Below, one piece after another: positions 33,753 to 42,738 of a stretch of 64,000 bases of DNA. How positions within the stretch are numbered: the first letter of the stretch is position 1; each line of letters starts with the position of its first letter. Below the pieces are notes generated by a model that saw only the letters and a program-made list of their open reading frames with translations, made no database searches and was not told the DNA's origin. The position numbers and the translations under genes were made by a program. Source of the DNA: a beta proteobacterium AAP99 (GTDB lineage: Bacteria > Pseudomonadota > Gammaproteobacteria > Burkholderiales > Burkholderiaceae_C); contig LJIA01000010.1 in assembly GCA_001295775.1 (NCBI GenBank), forward strand, positions 1-64,000, in the 5' to 3' direction.

Positions 33753-33945
33753 GAACTGGCTCCCTGATTGAGGCCGATCGAGCGGCCCCGAGATTCGATC
33801 CCCTGCGGGCGACTATTGCAGAGCCATGTGGCGCAACCCGCTCGAAAAGCGGGGTGGATGCGTGGGAATCTCGACGATTTGGGGAGCGCTGCAGTCCGCA
33901 GATCGGCCGTCCGAAAGCGGCGCAATGCTTTGCGTGCTCTTGTGT

Positions 33946-34872
33946 CTAGTTGCGCTGCGTGGCTTGCCACCAGCAGCGCGCCGCCGCCAGATCCCACAGC
34001 GCCGAGCCGACAGACTTGAAGATGATGGGCGCACCGGCAGGCAGTACGGCGGCGTCGGAGAGCTGCGGTATCTGCGCCCAGTCCACACTGGCCTGCAGCA
34101 GGTCGCCGGCTTCGGCGCGGCAGCCATCGGTGGTGTCCACCACGCTGCGGGCGCGGCGCACCAGCGCGGGCGGCAGCTCGGCCATCTTTGAGGTGAACGC
34201 GCCGACGGCGCAGATCACGGCGTCATCGCGGGCTGCGTCGTCCATCACCGGCGTGCTGCTCGTGGTCGCAGTGACGATGAGGTCTGCGCCGCGCAGGCTG
34301 GCTGCGGCGCCAAGTTCCGCCTGCAGACCGTGCTCGCGGGCCAGAGCGATCAACCCCTGTGCACTGGCCGGGCTGCGGGTCTGCACGGACACCTGCTTCA
34401 CGCCCAGGCAGGCCGCAAAGGCTTCCATGTGCGCGCGAGCCTGGGCACCGGCGCCGATCAGCTGCAGCGCGGCGCCGGACCAGTCCGTGCGGCCGGTGAG
34501 CTTGCGTACCGCCAGGGCCGAGAGCGCGGCGGTGCGCCGTTCGGTCACCACTTCGCCATCCAGCAGGGCCAGGCGCTGGCCGGTGCGCGCGTCCATGACC
34601 AGCACGGCAGCCTGCACGGCGGGCAGCTGCTGCAACGGGTTGCGGCCATGCACCGTGACCACCTTCACTACAGCCAGCTCGCCATCCGTGGCGGGCATAG
34701 TGAGCAGCACGCCGGCGTCTGCTGCATCGGGCGTGGCGCCCAACTTCAGGCGGTTGCGCACGGGGCAGCGCGCACGGCCGTCGCGTTGCGCGGCGAGGAT
34801 GTCGTCCAGCGCACCCAGCATGCCCGGCCAGGGCAGGGCGGCGGCGGTGGCTTGGGCGTCGAGGATCTTCAT
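33946..34872 (-). CDS. Ornithine cyclodeaminase / mu-crystallin family enzyme
   Basis: 308 aa from the ATG at 34872. NAD(P)-binding region ALQLIGAGAQARAHMEAFAA, preceded by LDGEVVTERRTAALSALAVR; later TATTSSTPVMDD, GAFTSKMAELPPALVRRA, VVDTTDGCRAEAGDLLQA and IIFKSVGSALWDLAAA. Members include ornithine cyclodeaminase, alanine dehydrogenase and pyrroline/piperideine-2-carboxylate reductases. The start overlaps the stop of the acetyltransferase gene (ATGA), and a DadA-like oxidase is next upstream. This suggests a role in cyclic imino acid metabolism, which is my inference. Confidence 0.88.
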   Translation of the reverse strand: MKILDAQATAAALPWPGMLGALDDILAAQRDGRARCPVRNRLKLGATPDAADAGVLLTMPATDGELAVVKVVTVHGRNPLQQLPAVQAAVLVMDARTGQRLALLDGEVVTERRTAALSALAVRKLTGRTDWSGAALQLIGAGAQARAHMEAFAACLGVKQVSVQTRSPASAQGLIALAREHGLQAELGAAASLRGADLIVTATTSSTPVMDDAARDDAVICAVGAFTSKMAELPPALVRRARSVVDTTDGCRAEAGDLLQASVDWAQIPQLSDAAVLPAGAPIIFKSVGSALWDLAAARCWWQATQRN

Positions 34873-35354
34873 GGCGCGGGCTTCAGTGTGCGTTGGTAGA
34901 TGCCGATGGGCTCGCCCTCGTGCAGGGCGGTGTCGATCTGCTGCCAGCCGCAGCGCATCAGCAGTGTGTGTGCAGTGCGAGTGGCACTGAACAGCTGCGT
35001 GAAGCCCAGGCGCTGCGCATGCGGCTCCAACGCGGCGATCAACGGCACACCGATGCCGCGCCGCCGCAGAGTGTGCGGCACCACGGCGGCACCGACCCAG
35101 GGAAAGAGCTGCGGGTGCGTGGCGAAGCGCTCGGTCTTGATGGCGGCAAAGCCGCAGGGTGTGCCGTTGTGCGCAGCCACGACACCGAGCGGCAGCGCGT
35201 CTGTGTGCGCATAGGCGTGCAGATCGCGCAGCGCCTCGCCCGGGCCTTGAGGGCCGTAGTAGCTCGGCCACTCGGCTTCAAACCAGGCAGCGATCGTGGC
35301 CATCCACTCCGGACGATCCGCCAGCAGCACGAAGCTCAGATTCAAGGCTTGCAT
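34869..35354 (-). CDS. GNAT-family N-acetyltransferase
   Basis: 161 aa. The acetyl-CoA binding segment is WVGAAVVPHTLRRRGIGVPL, with the (R/Q)xxGxG/A pattern in RRRGIG. It is preceded by GFAAIKTERFATHPQLF and followed by LGFTQLFSATRTAHTLLMRC. The N-terminal MATIAAWFEAEWPSYYG block is seen in many small amino-acid or antibiotic-type acetyltransferases. It sits in the middle of a three-gene minus-strand operon: 5 bases from the FAD oxidase stop and overlapping the OCD gene by 4. The substrate may be an amino acid or analogue handled by its neighbours. Confidence 0.85.
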   Translation of the reverse strand: MQALNLSFVLLADRPEWMATIAAWFEAEWPSYYGPQGPGEALRDLHAYAHTDALPLGVVAAHNGTPCGFAAIKTERFATHPQLFPWVGAAVVPHTLRRRGIGVPLIAALEPHAQRLGFTQLFSATRTAHTLLMRCGWQQIDTALHEGEPIGIYQRTLKPAP

Positions 35355-35359
35355 TGCAC

Positions 35360-36562
35360 TCAGATGATGTTGCGCTCGACATAGCGTCGGCCTTCGACCA
35401 GACGCGCGACCGAAAGCGGCGAAAGGTCCAGGCTGCGGTATTCGCCGTGCAGGATCAACTCCGCCAGACCGCGCCCGGCGGCCGCGGCATGTTGCAGGCC
35501 GTGGCCGGAGAAGCCGTTGATGAAGTACAGGTTCTCGCAGGCGGGATGCAGACCCATCAGGGCGTTGTGGTCGATCGGATTGAACTCGTAGTAGCCGGCC
35601 CAGGCATGCTCGACGCGCAGGGCCTCGAAAGCCGGCACCCGTTCGGCCAGTGTGGGCCAGACGTGCTCATCGAAGGCCTGCAGCTCGGGTTCGAGCGGCA
35701 GATCGTCGGCATCGTCTTCTTCGCGCGGCCCCCAGCCGGCGATGAACTGTGCGCCCGAATGCCCTTCGCTGCGGAACCACAGCCCGCTCGTGTCAATGAC
35801 CAGCGGCGTGTGACCGATGGCGGTGGCGCAGCGCAGCGCAAACACCGTGCGGCGGCGGGCGAACACCGGCAGCTCGATGCCGGCCATGGCCGCCACGCTG
35901 CGCGCCCAGGGGCCGGCGGCGTTGACGAAGGCCGCGGCGGCGATGCGCTCTCCGGTGTCCGTGAGTGCATGGGTGATGCGGCCCGCGGCGCGTTCAAGTG
36001 CCGTTGCGCGGGCGGTGCTGAACACCGCACCGAGCGACTGCGCCTTGGCGCGCAGCGCGCGCGTGTACATGTAGCCGTCGAACCAGCCCTCGCCGCCCAG
36101 CCCGAGCGATGCGCCGGCCAGTCCATCGGTCTTCAGCCAGGCAAAGCGCTGCGCGAGTTCCGCCGGGCTGAGCAGCGCGACAGGCGCGCCCAGTTCACGC
36201 TGCACGACATGATTGGCCTGGAGCACCGGCATGCCCGCAGCGGTGGCCAGAAACAGGTAACCGCTCTCGATGAAGCCAGTGCTGGGCGCGGGCTCGCCAT
36301 CGACTGCCAACAGGGTCTCGGGCTGAGCCACATAGGGCAGGCCGAACTGGGACATCTGCACGTTCAGCGCCGTGGAGAATTGCTGACGGATCGACCCGGC
36401 CGACAGGGCCGACGAAGCGCGGGCGTAGGTCGGATCCGGCTCCAGCACTCGCACGCTCAGGGTCGGGTCGATCTGCAGTGCGAACAGGGCGGTAGCGCAG
36501 CCCATGACACCGCCGCCGATGATCAGCAGGTCGGTGTCGGTGTGCGCGGTGCGGATGAGCAT
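35360..36562 (-). CDS. DadA/DAO-family FAD-dependent oxidoreductase
   Basis: 400 aa from the ATG at 36562; an upstream reading would add 36 unconserved residues. FAD-binding motif DLLIIGGGVMGCATALFALQ, then VRVLEPDPTYARASSALSAG and the sequence SIRQQFST typical of glycine/sarcosine and D-amino acid oxidases. AAAFVNAAGPWARSVAAMAG and the C-terminal YFINGFSGHGLQHAAAAGRG complete the DAO fold. It is the first gene of a three-gene operon with an acetyltransferase and an OCD-family enzyme. An amino or imino acid substrate is likely, but which one is unknown. Confidence 0.9.
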   Translation of the reverse strand: MLIRTAHTDTDLLIIGGGVMGCATALFALQIDPTLSVRVLEPDPTYARASSALSAGSIRQQFSTALNVQMSQFGLPYVAQPETLLAVDGEPAPSTGFIESGYLFLATAAGMPVLQANHVVQRELGAPVALLSPAELAQRFAWLKTDGLAGASLGLGGEGWFDGYMYTRALRAKAQSLGAVFSTARATALERAAGRITHALTDTGERIAAAAFVNAAGPWARSVAAMAGIELPVFARRRTVFALRCATAIGHTPLVIDTSGLWFRSEGHSGAQFIAGWGPREEDDADDLPLEPELQAFDEHVWPTLAERVPAFEALRVEHAWAGYYEFNPIDHNALMGLHPACENLYFINGFSGHGLQHAAAAGRGLAELILHGEYRSLDLSPLSVARLVEGRRYVERNII

Positions 36563-36684
36563 GGCGCGAACATAGCGGCTTGCCCGGCCGCGGTGTGTCG
36601 GTTCGGGCGAAATGACTGCGTGCATATTGCCCATGTGTCGCCCGGCGATACTCGCAGGCATCAACGCCACACAAGGGCTGCCCC

Positions 36685-37263
36685 ATGTCTCATCCCATCA
36701 GTCAGTTCCCGGTCCCTGAACTCAAGGACCTGCCCGAGGACCTGCGCGAGAAGTTTCTCGCCGTGCAGGAGAAAGCCGGCTTCATCCCGAACGTGTTTCT
36801 CGCCCTGGCGCACCGGCCGGACGAGTGCCGCGCCTTCATGGCCTATCACGACGCGCTGATGGAAAAGGGCGGCAATCTCACCAAGGCGGACCGCGAGATG
36901 ATCGTGGTGGCCACCAGCGGCGAGAACCGCTGCCTGTACTGCGTGGTGGCGCACGGCGCGATTCTGCGTATCCGCGCCAAGAACCCGCTGATTGCGGATC
37001 AGGTGGCGACCAACTGGCGCAAGGCCGACCTCACGGCGCGCCAGCGCGTCATGCTCGAGTTTGCGGTGAAGGTCTCGCAGCAGTCCCATGCGGTGAGCAT
37101 CGAGGACCGCGCCGCGCTGCACACGGTGGGCTTTGACGACGAGGACATCTGGGACATCGTCGGCATCGCGGCCTTCTTTGCAATGAGCAACCGCATCGCC
37201 AACTCGCTGGCGCTGCGGCCAAACGACGAGTTCTATCTGATGGGGCGTGTGCCCAAGGCCTGA
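36685..37263 (+). CDS. Peroxidase-related AhpD-like (carboxymuconolactone decarboxylase fold) protein
   Basis: 192 aa. The core is EMIVVATSGENRCLYCVVAH, with the AhpD-type CxxC plus His (CLYCVVAH). Upstream is the family N-terminus FIPNVFLALAHRPDECRAFM; downstream are LEFAVKVSQQSHAVSIEDRA, GFDDEDIWDIVGIAAFFAMS and NRIANSLALRPNDEFYLMGR. This is the uncharacterized peroxidase-related branch of the carboxymuconolactone decarboxylase superfamily. It probably acts in thiol-based peroxide reduction, though no partner is adjacent. It is divergent from the FAD oxidase gene. Confidence 0.88.
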   Translation: MSHPISQFPVPELKDLPEDLREKFLAVQEKAGFIPNVFLALAHRPDECRAFMAYHDALMEKGGNLTKADREMIVVATSGENRCLYCVVAHGAILRIRAKNPLIADQVATNWRKADLTARQRVMLEFAVKVSQQSHAVSIEDRAALHTVGFDDEDIWDIVGIAAFFAMSNRIANSLALRPNDEFYLMGRVPKA

Positions 37264-37294
37264 ACCGGACGGCTGGCGTGCCGATCAAAAGCAA

Positions 37295-37314
37295 ACGGGG
37301 CCGCGAGGCCCCGT
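37295..37314 (-). terminator. Intrinsic terminator after the exported Pro/Ala-rich protein gene
   Basis: Stem acggggcc / ggccccgt with a gcga loop. Read on the minus strand it is followed by TTTGCTTTTG, so it should terminate transcripts of the 37334-38194 gene; it may also stop plus-strand transcripts from the convergent gene. Confidence 0.75.
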
Positions 37315-37333
37315 GTTCATCTGCGCGATCTGA

Positions 37334-38194
37334 TCAAGGCTTCTTGGGCGGGGTGCTTCCTGCACCCGCAGGCGCCGCGGGTGCCGTGGCCGCCGGCGTT
37401 GCCGGACGGGGGGTGGCGGGTGCAGTGCCAGTTGTCGACGGCGTCGCCCCTGCGGCCGGTGCGGCGCTCCCGGCTGCAGGGCGGGCGGGCGGGCCGCTGC
37501 CTTGGTTGGGCAGGCGGCAGCCGATCTGGCGATTGGCGCCCGTCAGCTGCTCGAAGTACGCCAAGGGTGCAACGCAGCTGAGCTTCTCAGTAGGAGCGAC
37601 GGAGTCCGGCGTGCCATTGCACACAAAGGCCCCAGTACGCGGATTGATGCTCGCGCGATTGAGGTTCCAGCCCCAGGGGCAGGTGGTGGCATCGGGCAGG
37701 GGGACGGCTGGTGTCTGGGCCGGCGCCGGCGCTGCGCCCTTGGCCGCGGCCCCTGCAGCCGCCACGCCCACGGCGGCGCCGTAGGTGCCGGCCGCAGCGG
37801 CCGGCTTGGCCTCCGCCACGCTGATCACCTGCTTCTGGGTCTTGCCGGAGCAAGGCAGGCTGATGCCGACGACCTTGGGCTCGGCCGACACGGTGAAGGT
37901 GCCGGGGCGGGTGAAGGTGTAGCGCACCACGGCGGGGATGTCGGTGTCCTTGCTGATGCGCAGATCGACGGACTTGCCGTCGCCATAGACGATGCGCAGG
38001 CCGCAGTTGATGCCGCCGCTCTTGTCGGCCACGTCCAGCTGCGCGGTGATGCGCACCTCCTGGCCGACGGTGGCCGATCCCGGTTCGAGCCGCAGGCTGG
38101 TGAGGGTCTGGGCCGAGGCGGCGGAGGTGGCGAGCAGCAGGCCGCCGCTCAGGGCGGCCGCGAGGGAGCGGAAAGCGAAGGTACGCATGATCAT
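37334..38194 (-). CDS. Exported protein with Ala/Pro-rich tail, function unknown
   Basis: 286 aa from the ATG at 38194; a second ATG at 38188 is equally plausible. Signal peptide MRTFAFRSLAAALSGGLLLA, cleavage near ASAQ. The first half of the mature protein looks like an immunoglobulin-type domain: LRLEPGSATVGQEVRITAQL, INCGLRIVYGDGKSVDLRIS and YTFTRPGTFTVSAEPKV. The middle has CPWGWNLNRASINPRTGAFV with paired cysteines, as in some envelope proteins, followed by a low-complexity Ala/Pro/Thr tail of about 70 residues ending PPKKP. I do not recognise a family. It lies downstream of the M3 peptidase gene on the same strand. Confidence 0.7.
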   Translation of the reverse strand: MIMRTFAFRSLAAALSGGLLLATSAASAQTLTSLRLEPGSATVGQEVRITAQLDVADKSGGINCGLRIVYGDGKSVDLRISKDTDIPAVVRYTFTRPGTFTVSAEPKVVGISLPCSGKTQKQVISVAEAKPAAAAGTYGAAVGVAAAGAAAKGAAPAPAQTPAVPLPDATTCPWGWNLNRASINPRTGAFVCNGTPDSVAPTEKLSCVAPLAYFEQLTGANRQIGCRLPNQGSGPPARPAAGSAAPAAGATPSTTGTAPATPRPATPAATAPAAPAGAGSTPPKKP

Positions 38195-38286
38195 GTGGAG
38201 GATACGAAACGCCGGCCCAACCGGCCGGACGGGGTGCATGGGCGAGGGAGATTCAGCCCCTCAATCCGGCAATGCTAGCGGGGCGT

Positions 38287-38315
38287 CGCGCGGCAGGTTT
38301 CGGCCCGCCGCGCGC
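38287..38315. other. GC-rich hairpin between M3 peptidase and exported protein genes
   Basis: Stem gcgcggc / gccgcgc extended by agg/ccc-type pairs around ttt, followed on the plus strand by cttttg. The T-run is on the plus side although both flanking genes run minus, so its role as a terminator is doubtful. Confidence 0.3.
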
Positions 38316-38365
38316 TTTTGTGAGCAATTGTGGCCCGGCCCCTGCACCGAGGGGCCGTGCGGGCG

Positions 38366-40357
38366 TCAGCGCTTGCCGCCGATCTCGGCGAAGAACGCGT
38401 CGCTGTTGGGCTTGCGGCCCAGGAAGGCTTCCACCAGTTCATGCGGCGGGCGCTGGCCGCCCGGTGAGAGGACCAATTGGCGGTATGCGCCGCCCACCTT
38501 CTGGTTGAGCATGCTGCCGCCGAAGGCGGAGAGCATGTCGAGTGCCAGCACCTCGCTCCACATGTAGCCGTAGTAGCCGGCGGCATAGCCGCCCACCAGG
38601 TGGCCGAAGCCCGCCGGGAACAAGGTGCCGTCCACATAGCCTAGCGGCGTGCTGCCCTGCAGGCGCTTCCAGGCATCCAGGCTGGTCTTGTCCTTGCGGT
38701 CATGCGTGAGCGCCATGTCATAGCTGGCATACAGCCACTGGGTGGCGTAGCGCAGGCCGGCGCCGAACTTGCGCGCAGCATCCAGCTGGGCGATCTGCTC
38801 CTTGCTGAGCACCGGGCAGCTCGGGCCGCAGACCTGGGCGAAGAACTTCAGCGGCTCCTCGCGGCGCGCCCATTCCTCGAACATCTGCGAGGGGGCCTCG
38901 ACGAAGTCGCGCTTCACGCTCGTACCTGCCTGGGCATTGAAGCGCGCCACGGACAAGGCGCCGTGCAGGGCGTGGCCGAACTCGTGCAGCAGGGTCTCGA
39001 GCTCGTTCTGGTCCAGACCCTGGCGGTTCAGATTGGTCACCAGCACCGGGATCGGCGTGCGGCCTGCAATTGTGGACACATTGCGCACCGGCCAGACGGC
39101 CGCATGGTTGTACTTGCCCTCGCGCGGGAAGAGGTCGAGATAGATGGAGCCGATGAAGGCATTGGTCTTGGCGTCGAAGACATTGACCACGCGGACATCC
39201 GGGTGCCACGTGGGTACCTTGGTGTCTTCGAAGCGGATGCCGTAGAGGGTCTCGGACAGGCGCAGCATGAAGCGCACGCTGGCTTCGGTGGGGAAGTACT
39301 TGCGCAGCGCCTCGTTGTCCACGCTGTAGCGCTCCTTCTTGAGCGCCGTCTGCAGGAAGGAGACGTCCCAGCGGTTCACCCGCGTGGCATCCAGCGGCGT
39401 GTTGAAGGTCTTCGCCTTGAAGCTGCGAAGCTCCGCGATGTCCTGCTTCTCGCGCTCCAGCGTGGCCTGGCGCACGCTGGCCAGGAAGTCCATCACGGCC
39501 TTGGGGTTGCCGGCCATCTTGCGCTTGAGCGTCAGGGCCGCATAGTCCGGGTAGCCGTACAGGCCGGCCAGTTCCTGGCGCAACTCGGTGATCTGGTCGA
39601 GCAGCTTGAGGTTCTGCGAACCGCCTTCGCTCTGCTTGGCGCGCCAGACCCGCTCGCGCACGGCCTCATTGCGCGCGTTCTCCATGATCGGGATGTAGGT
39701 CGGGTAGTCCAGGGTGACGAGCAGGCGGCCCTGGTCATCCTTCTTGAGTGCATCGATCACGGCCGGCGGCGTGCCGGCCAGCTCTTCGGCGGTGACAGGG
39801 ATCTTGGTGCCGTCCTCGCGGATGTTGCGTTCGAAGTCCTTGGCGATGTTGGCCATCTGCTCGGTGATGGCCTGCACGCGCTTGCGCTTGGCCGGCGGCA
39901 GGGCAATGCCGCTGTCCTCGAAGGCGTCGAGCAGGTCCTGCTTGTAGACGCGATCCACGGCATCGGCCGGCTTGGCGGCCTTGACGCGCTTGAACAGGCG
40001 CTCGCTCTGGTAGATCTGCGTTTCCAGCGGCGCGTACTTGACGGTGCAGTTGTCGGCCGCGTCACGCGTGGCCTTGTCCGGGCTGACGTTGCCGATGATG
40101 TAGAGCGGGCCGGAGACGTCCTCGATGAACATTGACAGAGTGTTCATCGCGCGGAACACGTTCTGGTTCACGCCACCGGACTCGATGCGTGCCAGCAGTG
40201 CACGGGCGGCGGCGAGGTCCTTGTCGCAGCGGTCATTGATTTGCGCGGCCGTGGGCACGGGCAACTGCGGCCGGGCCTTGCCGGGGGCTGAGGTCTGGGC
40301 AAGGGCGCTTGCGCCGGCCAGGGCCAGCGTCAGGGCAAGGAGGGTAGAGCGCTTCAT
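38366..40357 (-). CDS. Exported M3-family zinc oligopeptidase
   Basis: 663 aa. A signal peptide (MKRSTLLALTLALAGASALA, cleavage near LAQT) precedes a thimet-type metallopeptidase. The zinc motif HEFGHALH starts near residue 458, with the third ligand Glu in the following helix region RDFVEAPSQMFEEWA. The characteristic C-terminal LRYATQWLYASYDMALT, PLGYVDGTLFPAGFGHLVGG and YAAGYYGYMWSEVLALDM follow. OpdA and Dcp are relatives; the signal peptide puts this one in the periplasm, like the exported M3 group common in Burkholderiales and Xanthomonadales. It probably degrades oligopeptides. Confidence 0.92.
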   Translation of the reverse strand: MKRSTLLALTLALAGASALAQTSAPGKARPQLPVPTAAQINDRCDKDLAAARALLARIESGGVNQNVFRAMNTLSMFIEDVSGPLYIIGNVSPDKATRDAADNCTVKYAPLETQIYQSERLFKRVKAAKPADAVDRVYKQDLLDAFEDSGIALPPAKRKRVQAITEQMANIAKDFERNIREDGTKIPVTAEELAGTPPAVIDALKKDDQGRLLVTLDYPTYIPIMENARNEAVRERVWRAKQSEGGSQNLKLLDQITELRQELAGLYGYPDYAALTLKRKMAGNPKAVMDFLASVRQATLEREKQDIAELRSFKAKTFNTPLDATRVNRWDVSFLQTALKKERYSVDNEALRKYFPTEASVRFMLRLSETLYGIRFEDTKVPTWHPDVRVVNVFDAKTNAFIGSIYLDLFPREGKYNHAAVWPVRNVSTIAGRTPIPVLVTNLNRQGLDQNELETLLHEFGHALHGALSVARFNAQAGTSVKRDFVEAPSQMFEEWARREEPLKFFAQVCGPSCPVLSKEQIAQLDAARKFGAGLRYATQWLYASYDMALTHDRKDKTSLDAWKRLQGSTPLGYVDGTLFPAGFGHLVGGYAAGYYGYMWSEVLALDMLSAFGGSMLNQKVGGAYRQLVLSPGGQRPPHELVEAFLGRKPNSDAFFAEIGGKR

Positions 40358-40516
40358 GGAGGCTGGGCGCTCCCGGCAAGGGAGCGGCGCGGAGGTTGAC
40401 GAAGCGCGGAGTGTAGGTGGCGGGCTACGGGAAAACCCGCAGGCTTTCGGCCGGTGGAACGAACTGCGGAATTCGATGAATGAGCTGCAGTCGTTTGCTG
40501 CGCTGCAGCGAGCCGG

Positions 40517-41074
40517 TCAGCCGGCGTTCTTGCGCTGCTGCCAGAGCACGTCGCCGGCCGCGCCACCGAAGCGGTTGAGTACGCGCGCCAGCACAAACAG
40601 CAGATCCGACAGGCGATTCAGATACCGCTGCGGATTGGGGTTCACGGCCTCGGCGGCAGCCAGCGCCACCACGGCGCGCTCCGCGCGCCGCGCCACCGTG
40701 CGGCACACATGCGCGAGAGACGCGGCGCGGGTGCCCGCCGGCAGGATGAACTCCGCCAGGCGCGGCAGGGTCTCGTTGTGCTGCTGCAGGGCGTGGTCCA
40801 GGCGCAGGATGTGCGCGTCGGTGATCATGGTGTAGCCGGGGATCGAGAGCTCGCCGCCGAGATCGAACAGGTCGTTCTGCACGCCCACAAGCAATTCGCG
40901 CACATCATCCGGCAGCGGCTCGCAGAGCAGCACGCCCAGGTTGGAATTCAGTTCGTCCACATCGCCCATGGCCGCCACGCGCAGGGCGTCCTTGCGGGTG
41001 CGGCTGCCATCGCCCAGGCCGGTGCTGCCGTCATCCCCGGTGCGGGTGGCAATGGCGGAGAGTCGGTTGGCCAT
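40517..41074 (-). CDS. PduO-type cob(I)alamin adenosyltransferase
   Basis: 185 aa from the ATG at 41074. Transfers adenosyl from ATP to cob(I)alamin. The ATP-binding N-terminus is ATRTGDDGSTGLGDGSRTRK; then AAMGDVDELNSNLGVLLC with the conserved Asp-Glu-Leu-Asn, QNDLFDLGGELSIPG, and the signature RTVARRAERAVVALAAAE followed by YLNRLSDLLFVLARVLNR. These match the PduO class rather than CobA. No cobalamin riboswitch or B12 biosynthesis gene is adjacent; the AerR-like B12 protein is 14 kb away. Confidence 0.95.
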   Translation of the reverse strand: MANRLSAIATRTGDDGSTGLGDGSRTRKDALRVAAMGDVDELNSNLGVLLCEPLPDDVRELLVGVQNDLFDLGGELSIPGYTMITDAHILRLDHALQQHNETLPRLAEFILPAGTRAASLAHVCRTVARRAERAVVALAAAEAVNPNPQRYLNRLSDLLFVLARVLNRFGGAAGDVLWQQRKNAG

Positions 41075-41170
41075 GGTGTGGGTTCCTTGGGTGCGCGGCA
41101 GCAATACAGTTCGCCGGCATTCTATGAGCGGCCCATAATCAGCCTGATTGCCGTCTCTTCAGGTGTTTCC

Positions 41171-42589
41171 ATGAATGCTCCGCTGCCCCTGCGCACCACG
41201 CCGCCGCTGACCGAAGCCTTTCTCGCCGCACTGTCTGCGCGCTTCGGTAAGCAGCTGTCCACTGCCCAGGCGGTACGCGAGCACCACGGGCGCGATGAGT
41301 CTCCTTTTCCGCTCACTCCGCCGGACGCCGTGGTCTTTGCGCAGAGCACTCAGGACATTGCGGACTGCGTGACGCTCTGCGCCGCGCACGCCGTGCCGGT
41401 GGTGCCCTATGGCGCGGGCTCGTCGCTGGAAGGAAATTTCCTCGCCGTGCAGGGCGGGGTGTGCATCGATGTGTCGCAGATGAACGCGATCCTGGCCATC
41501 AATGCCGAGGACCTGACCGCTACCGTGCAAGCCGGGGTGACGCGCAAGCAGCTCAACGAAGCCCTCAAGGACACCGGTCTGTTCTTCCCGATCGACCCCG
41601 GCGCAGACGCCAGCCTAGGCGGCATGAGCGCCACCCGCGCCAGCGGCACCAATGCCGTGCGCTACGGCACCATGCGCGAGAACGTGCTCGGCCTGACGGT
41701 GGTGACCCCGGCCTGTACGGTCATCCACACCGCGCGCCGCGCCCGCAAGAGCAGCGCCGGCTACGACCTCACGCGCCTGTATGTGGGCAGCGAAGGCACG
41801 CTCGGCGTGATTGCCGAGGTGACGGTGAAGCTCTACCCGCAGCCAGAGGCCATCAGCGCCGCGGTCTGCACCTTTCCGAGCGTGGATGACGCCGTGGCCA
41901 CCACGATCGAGATCATCCAGATGGGCGTGCCGATCGCCCGCTGCGAGATTCTGGACGCCAACGCCGTGGCGGCTGTGAACAAGCACGACCAACTCACCCT
42001 GCCCGAGCAGCCGATGCTGCTGTTCGAGTTCCATGGCTCACCGGCCAGCGTGCGCGAGCAGGCTGAAACGGTGCAGGCAATCGCGGCCGAGCACGGCGGC
42101 GGCCACTTCGAGTGGGCGGAGAAGCCCGAGGACCGCAGCCGCCTCTGGAAGGCGCGCCACAACGCCTACTTTGCGCTGCTGCAGATGAAGCCGGGCTGCC
42201 GCGCCGTGACCACCGACACCTGCGTGCCCATCTCCCGCCTGGCCGAGTGCTTCCGCGAGACCGTGGCCGACTGCGAGCGCCTCAAGGCCGAGCACGGCAT
42301 CCCCTACGGCATCGTCGGCCATGTGGGCGACGGCAACTTCCATGTGCTGATGCTCTGCGACCCCGACAAGCCCGAGGAACGCGACTGGGTCGAAGCCGTG
42401 AACGACCGCCTGGTGCAGCGTGCACTCGATCTGGACGGCACCTGCACCGGCGAGCACGGCGTGGGCCTCCACAAGATCGACTTCCTGGTGAAGGAGCATG
42501 GCGACGAGACGCTCGCCGTGATGCGCGCCATCAAGCGCGCGCTCGACCCGCAGAACCTGATGAATCCGGGGAAGATTCTGCGGCTCTAG
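41171..42589 (+). CDS. FAD-linked oxidase, D-lactate dehydrogenase (cytochrome) type
   Basis: 472 aa from the ATG at 41171. FAD-binding PCMH domain: VPVVPYGAGSSLEGNFLAVQ, LEGxF-type flavin contacts, DPGADASLGGMSATRASGTN and RYGTMRENVLGL. The C-terminal FAD-linked oxidase domain has YGIVGHVGDGNFHVLMLCD and GTCTGEHGVGLHKIDFLV, supplying the metal/substrate His residues, and ends RALDPQNLMNPGKILRL. This is the Dld2/D-2-hydroxyacid dehydrogenase group, a paralogue of GlcD found 5 kb downstream. D-lactate is the best guess of substrate. It is followed by the long palindrome and a REP copy. Confidence 0.9.
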   Translation: MNAPLPLRTTPPLTEAFLAALSARFGKQLSTAQAVREHHGRDESPFPLTPPDAVVFAQSTQDIADCVTLCAAHAVPVVPYGAGSSLEGNFLAVQGGVCIDVSQMNAILAINAEDLTATVQAGVTRKQLNEALKDTGLFFPIDPGADASLGGMSATRASGTNAVRYGTMRENVLGLTVVTPACTVIHTARRARKSSAGYDLTRLYVGSEGTLGVIAEVTVKLYPQPEAISAAVCTFPSVDDAVATTIEIIQMGVPIARCEILDANAVAAVNKHDQLTLPEQPMLLFEFHGSPASVREQAETVQAIAAEHGGGHFEWAEKPEDRSRLWKARHNAYFALLQMKPGCRAVTTDTCVPISRLAECFRETVADCERLKAEHGIPYGIVGHVGDGNFHVLMLCDPDKPEERDWVEAVNDRLVQRALDLDGTCTGEHGVGLHKIDFLVKEHGDETLAVMRAIKRALDPQNLMNPGKILRL

Positions 42590-42604
42590 ATTCGGTTGGA
42601 AGAA

Positions 42605-42727
42605 GGGAACTTCTAGAAACCTACTGCGCCGGCCAATTTGCGCGCTCCGGTGCTCGCCGTACTCCCCGTACTGTCTGCGCTCCTCACACGCAACTTGGCC
42701 CGCTCGCTACGGTTTCTAGAAGTTCCC
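42605..42727. repeat. Long imperfect palindrome, copy 2 of 2
   Basis: Same core as the element at 3295-3418 (aaacctactgcgc, ggccaat, tgctcg, gtact, cccgctcgcta, ggttt). The outer arms gggaacttctagaaacc and ggtttctagaagttccc pair perfectly and differ in sequence from copy 1. It sits between convergent genes (flavoprotein and lipoprotein), where it may serve as a two-way terminator. Confidence 0.85.
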
Positions 42728-42738
42728 AAGAACCGTTC

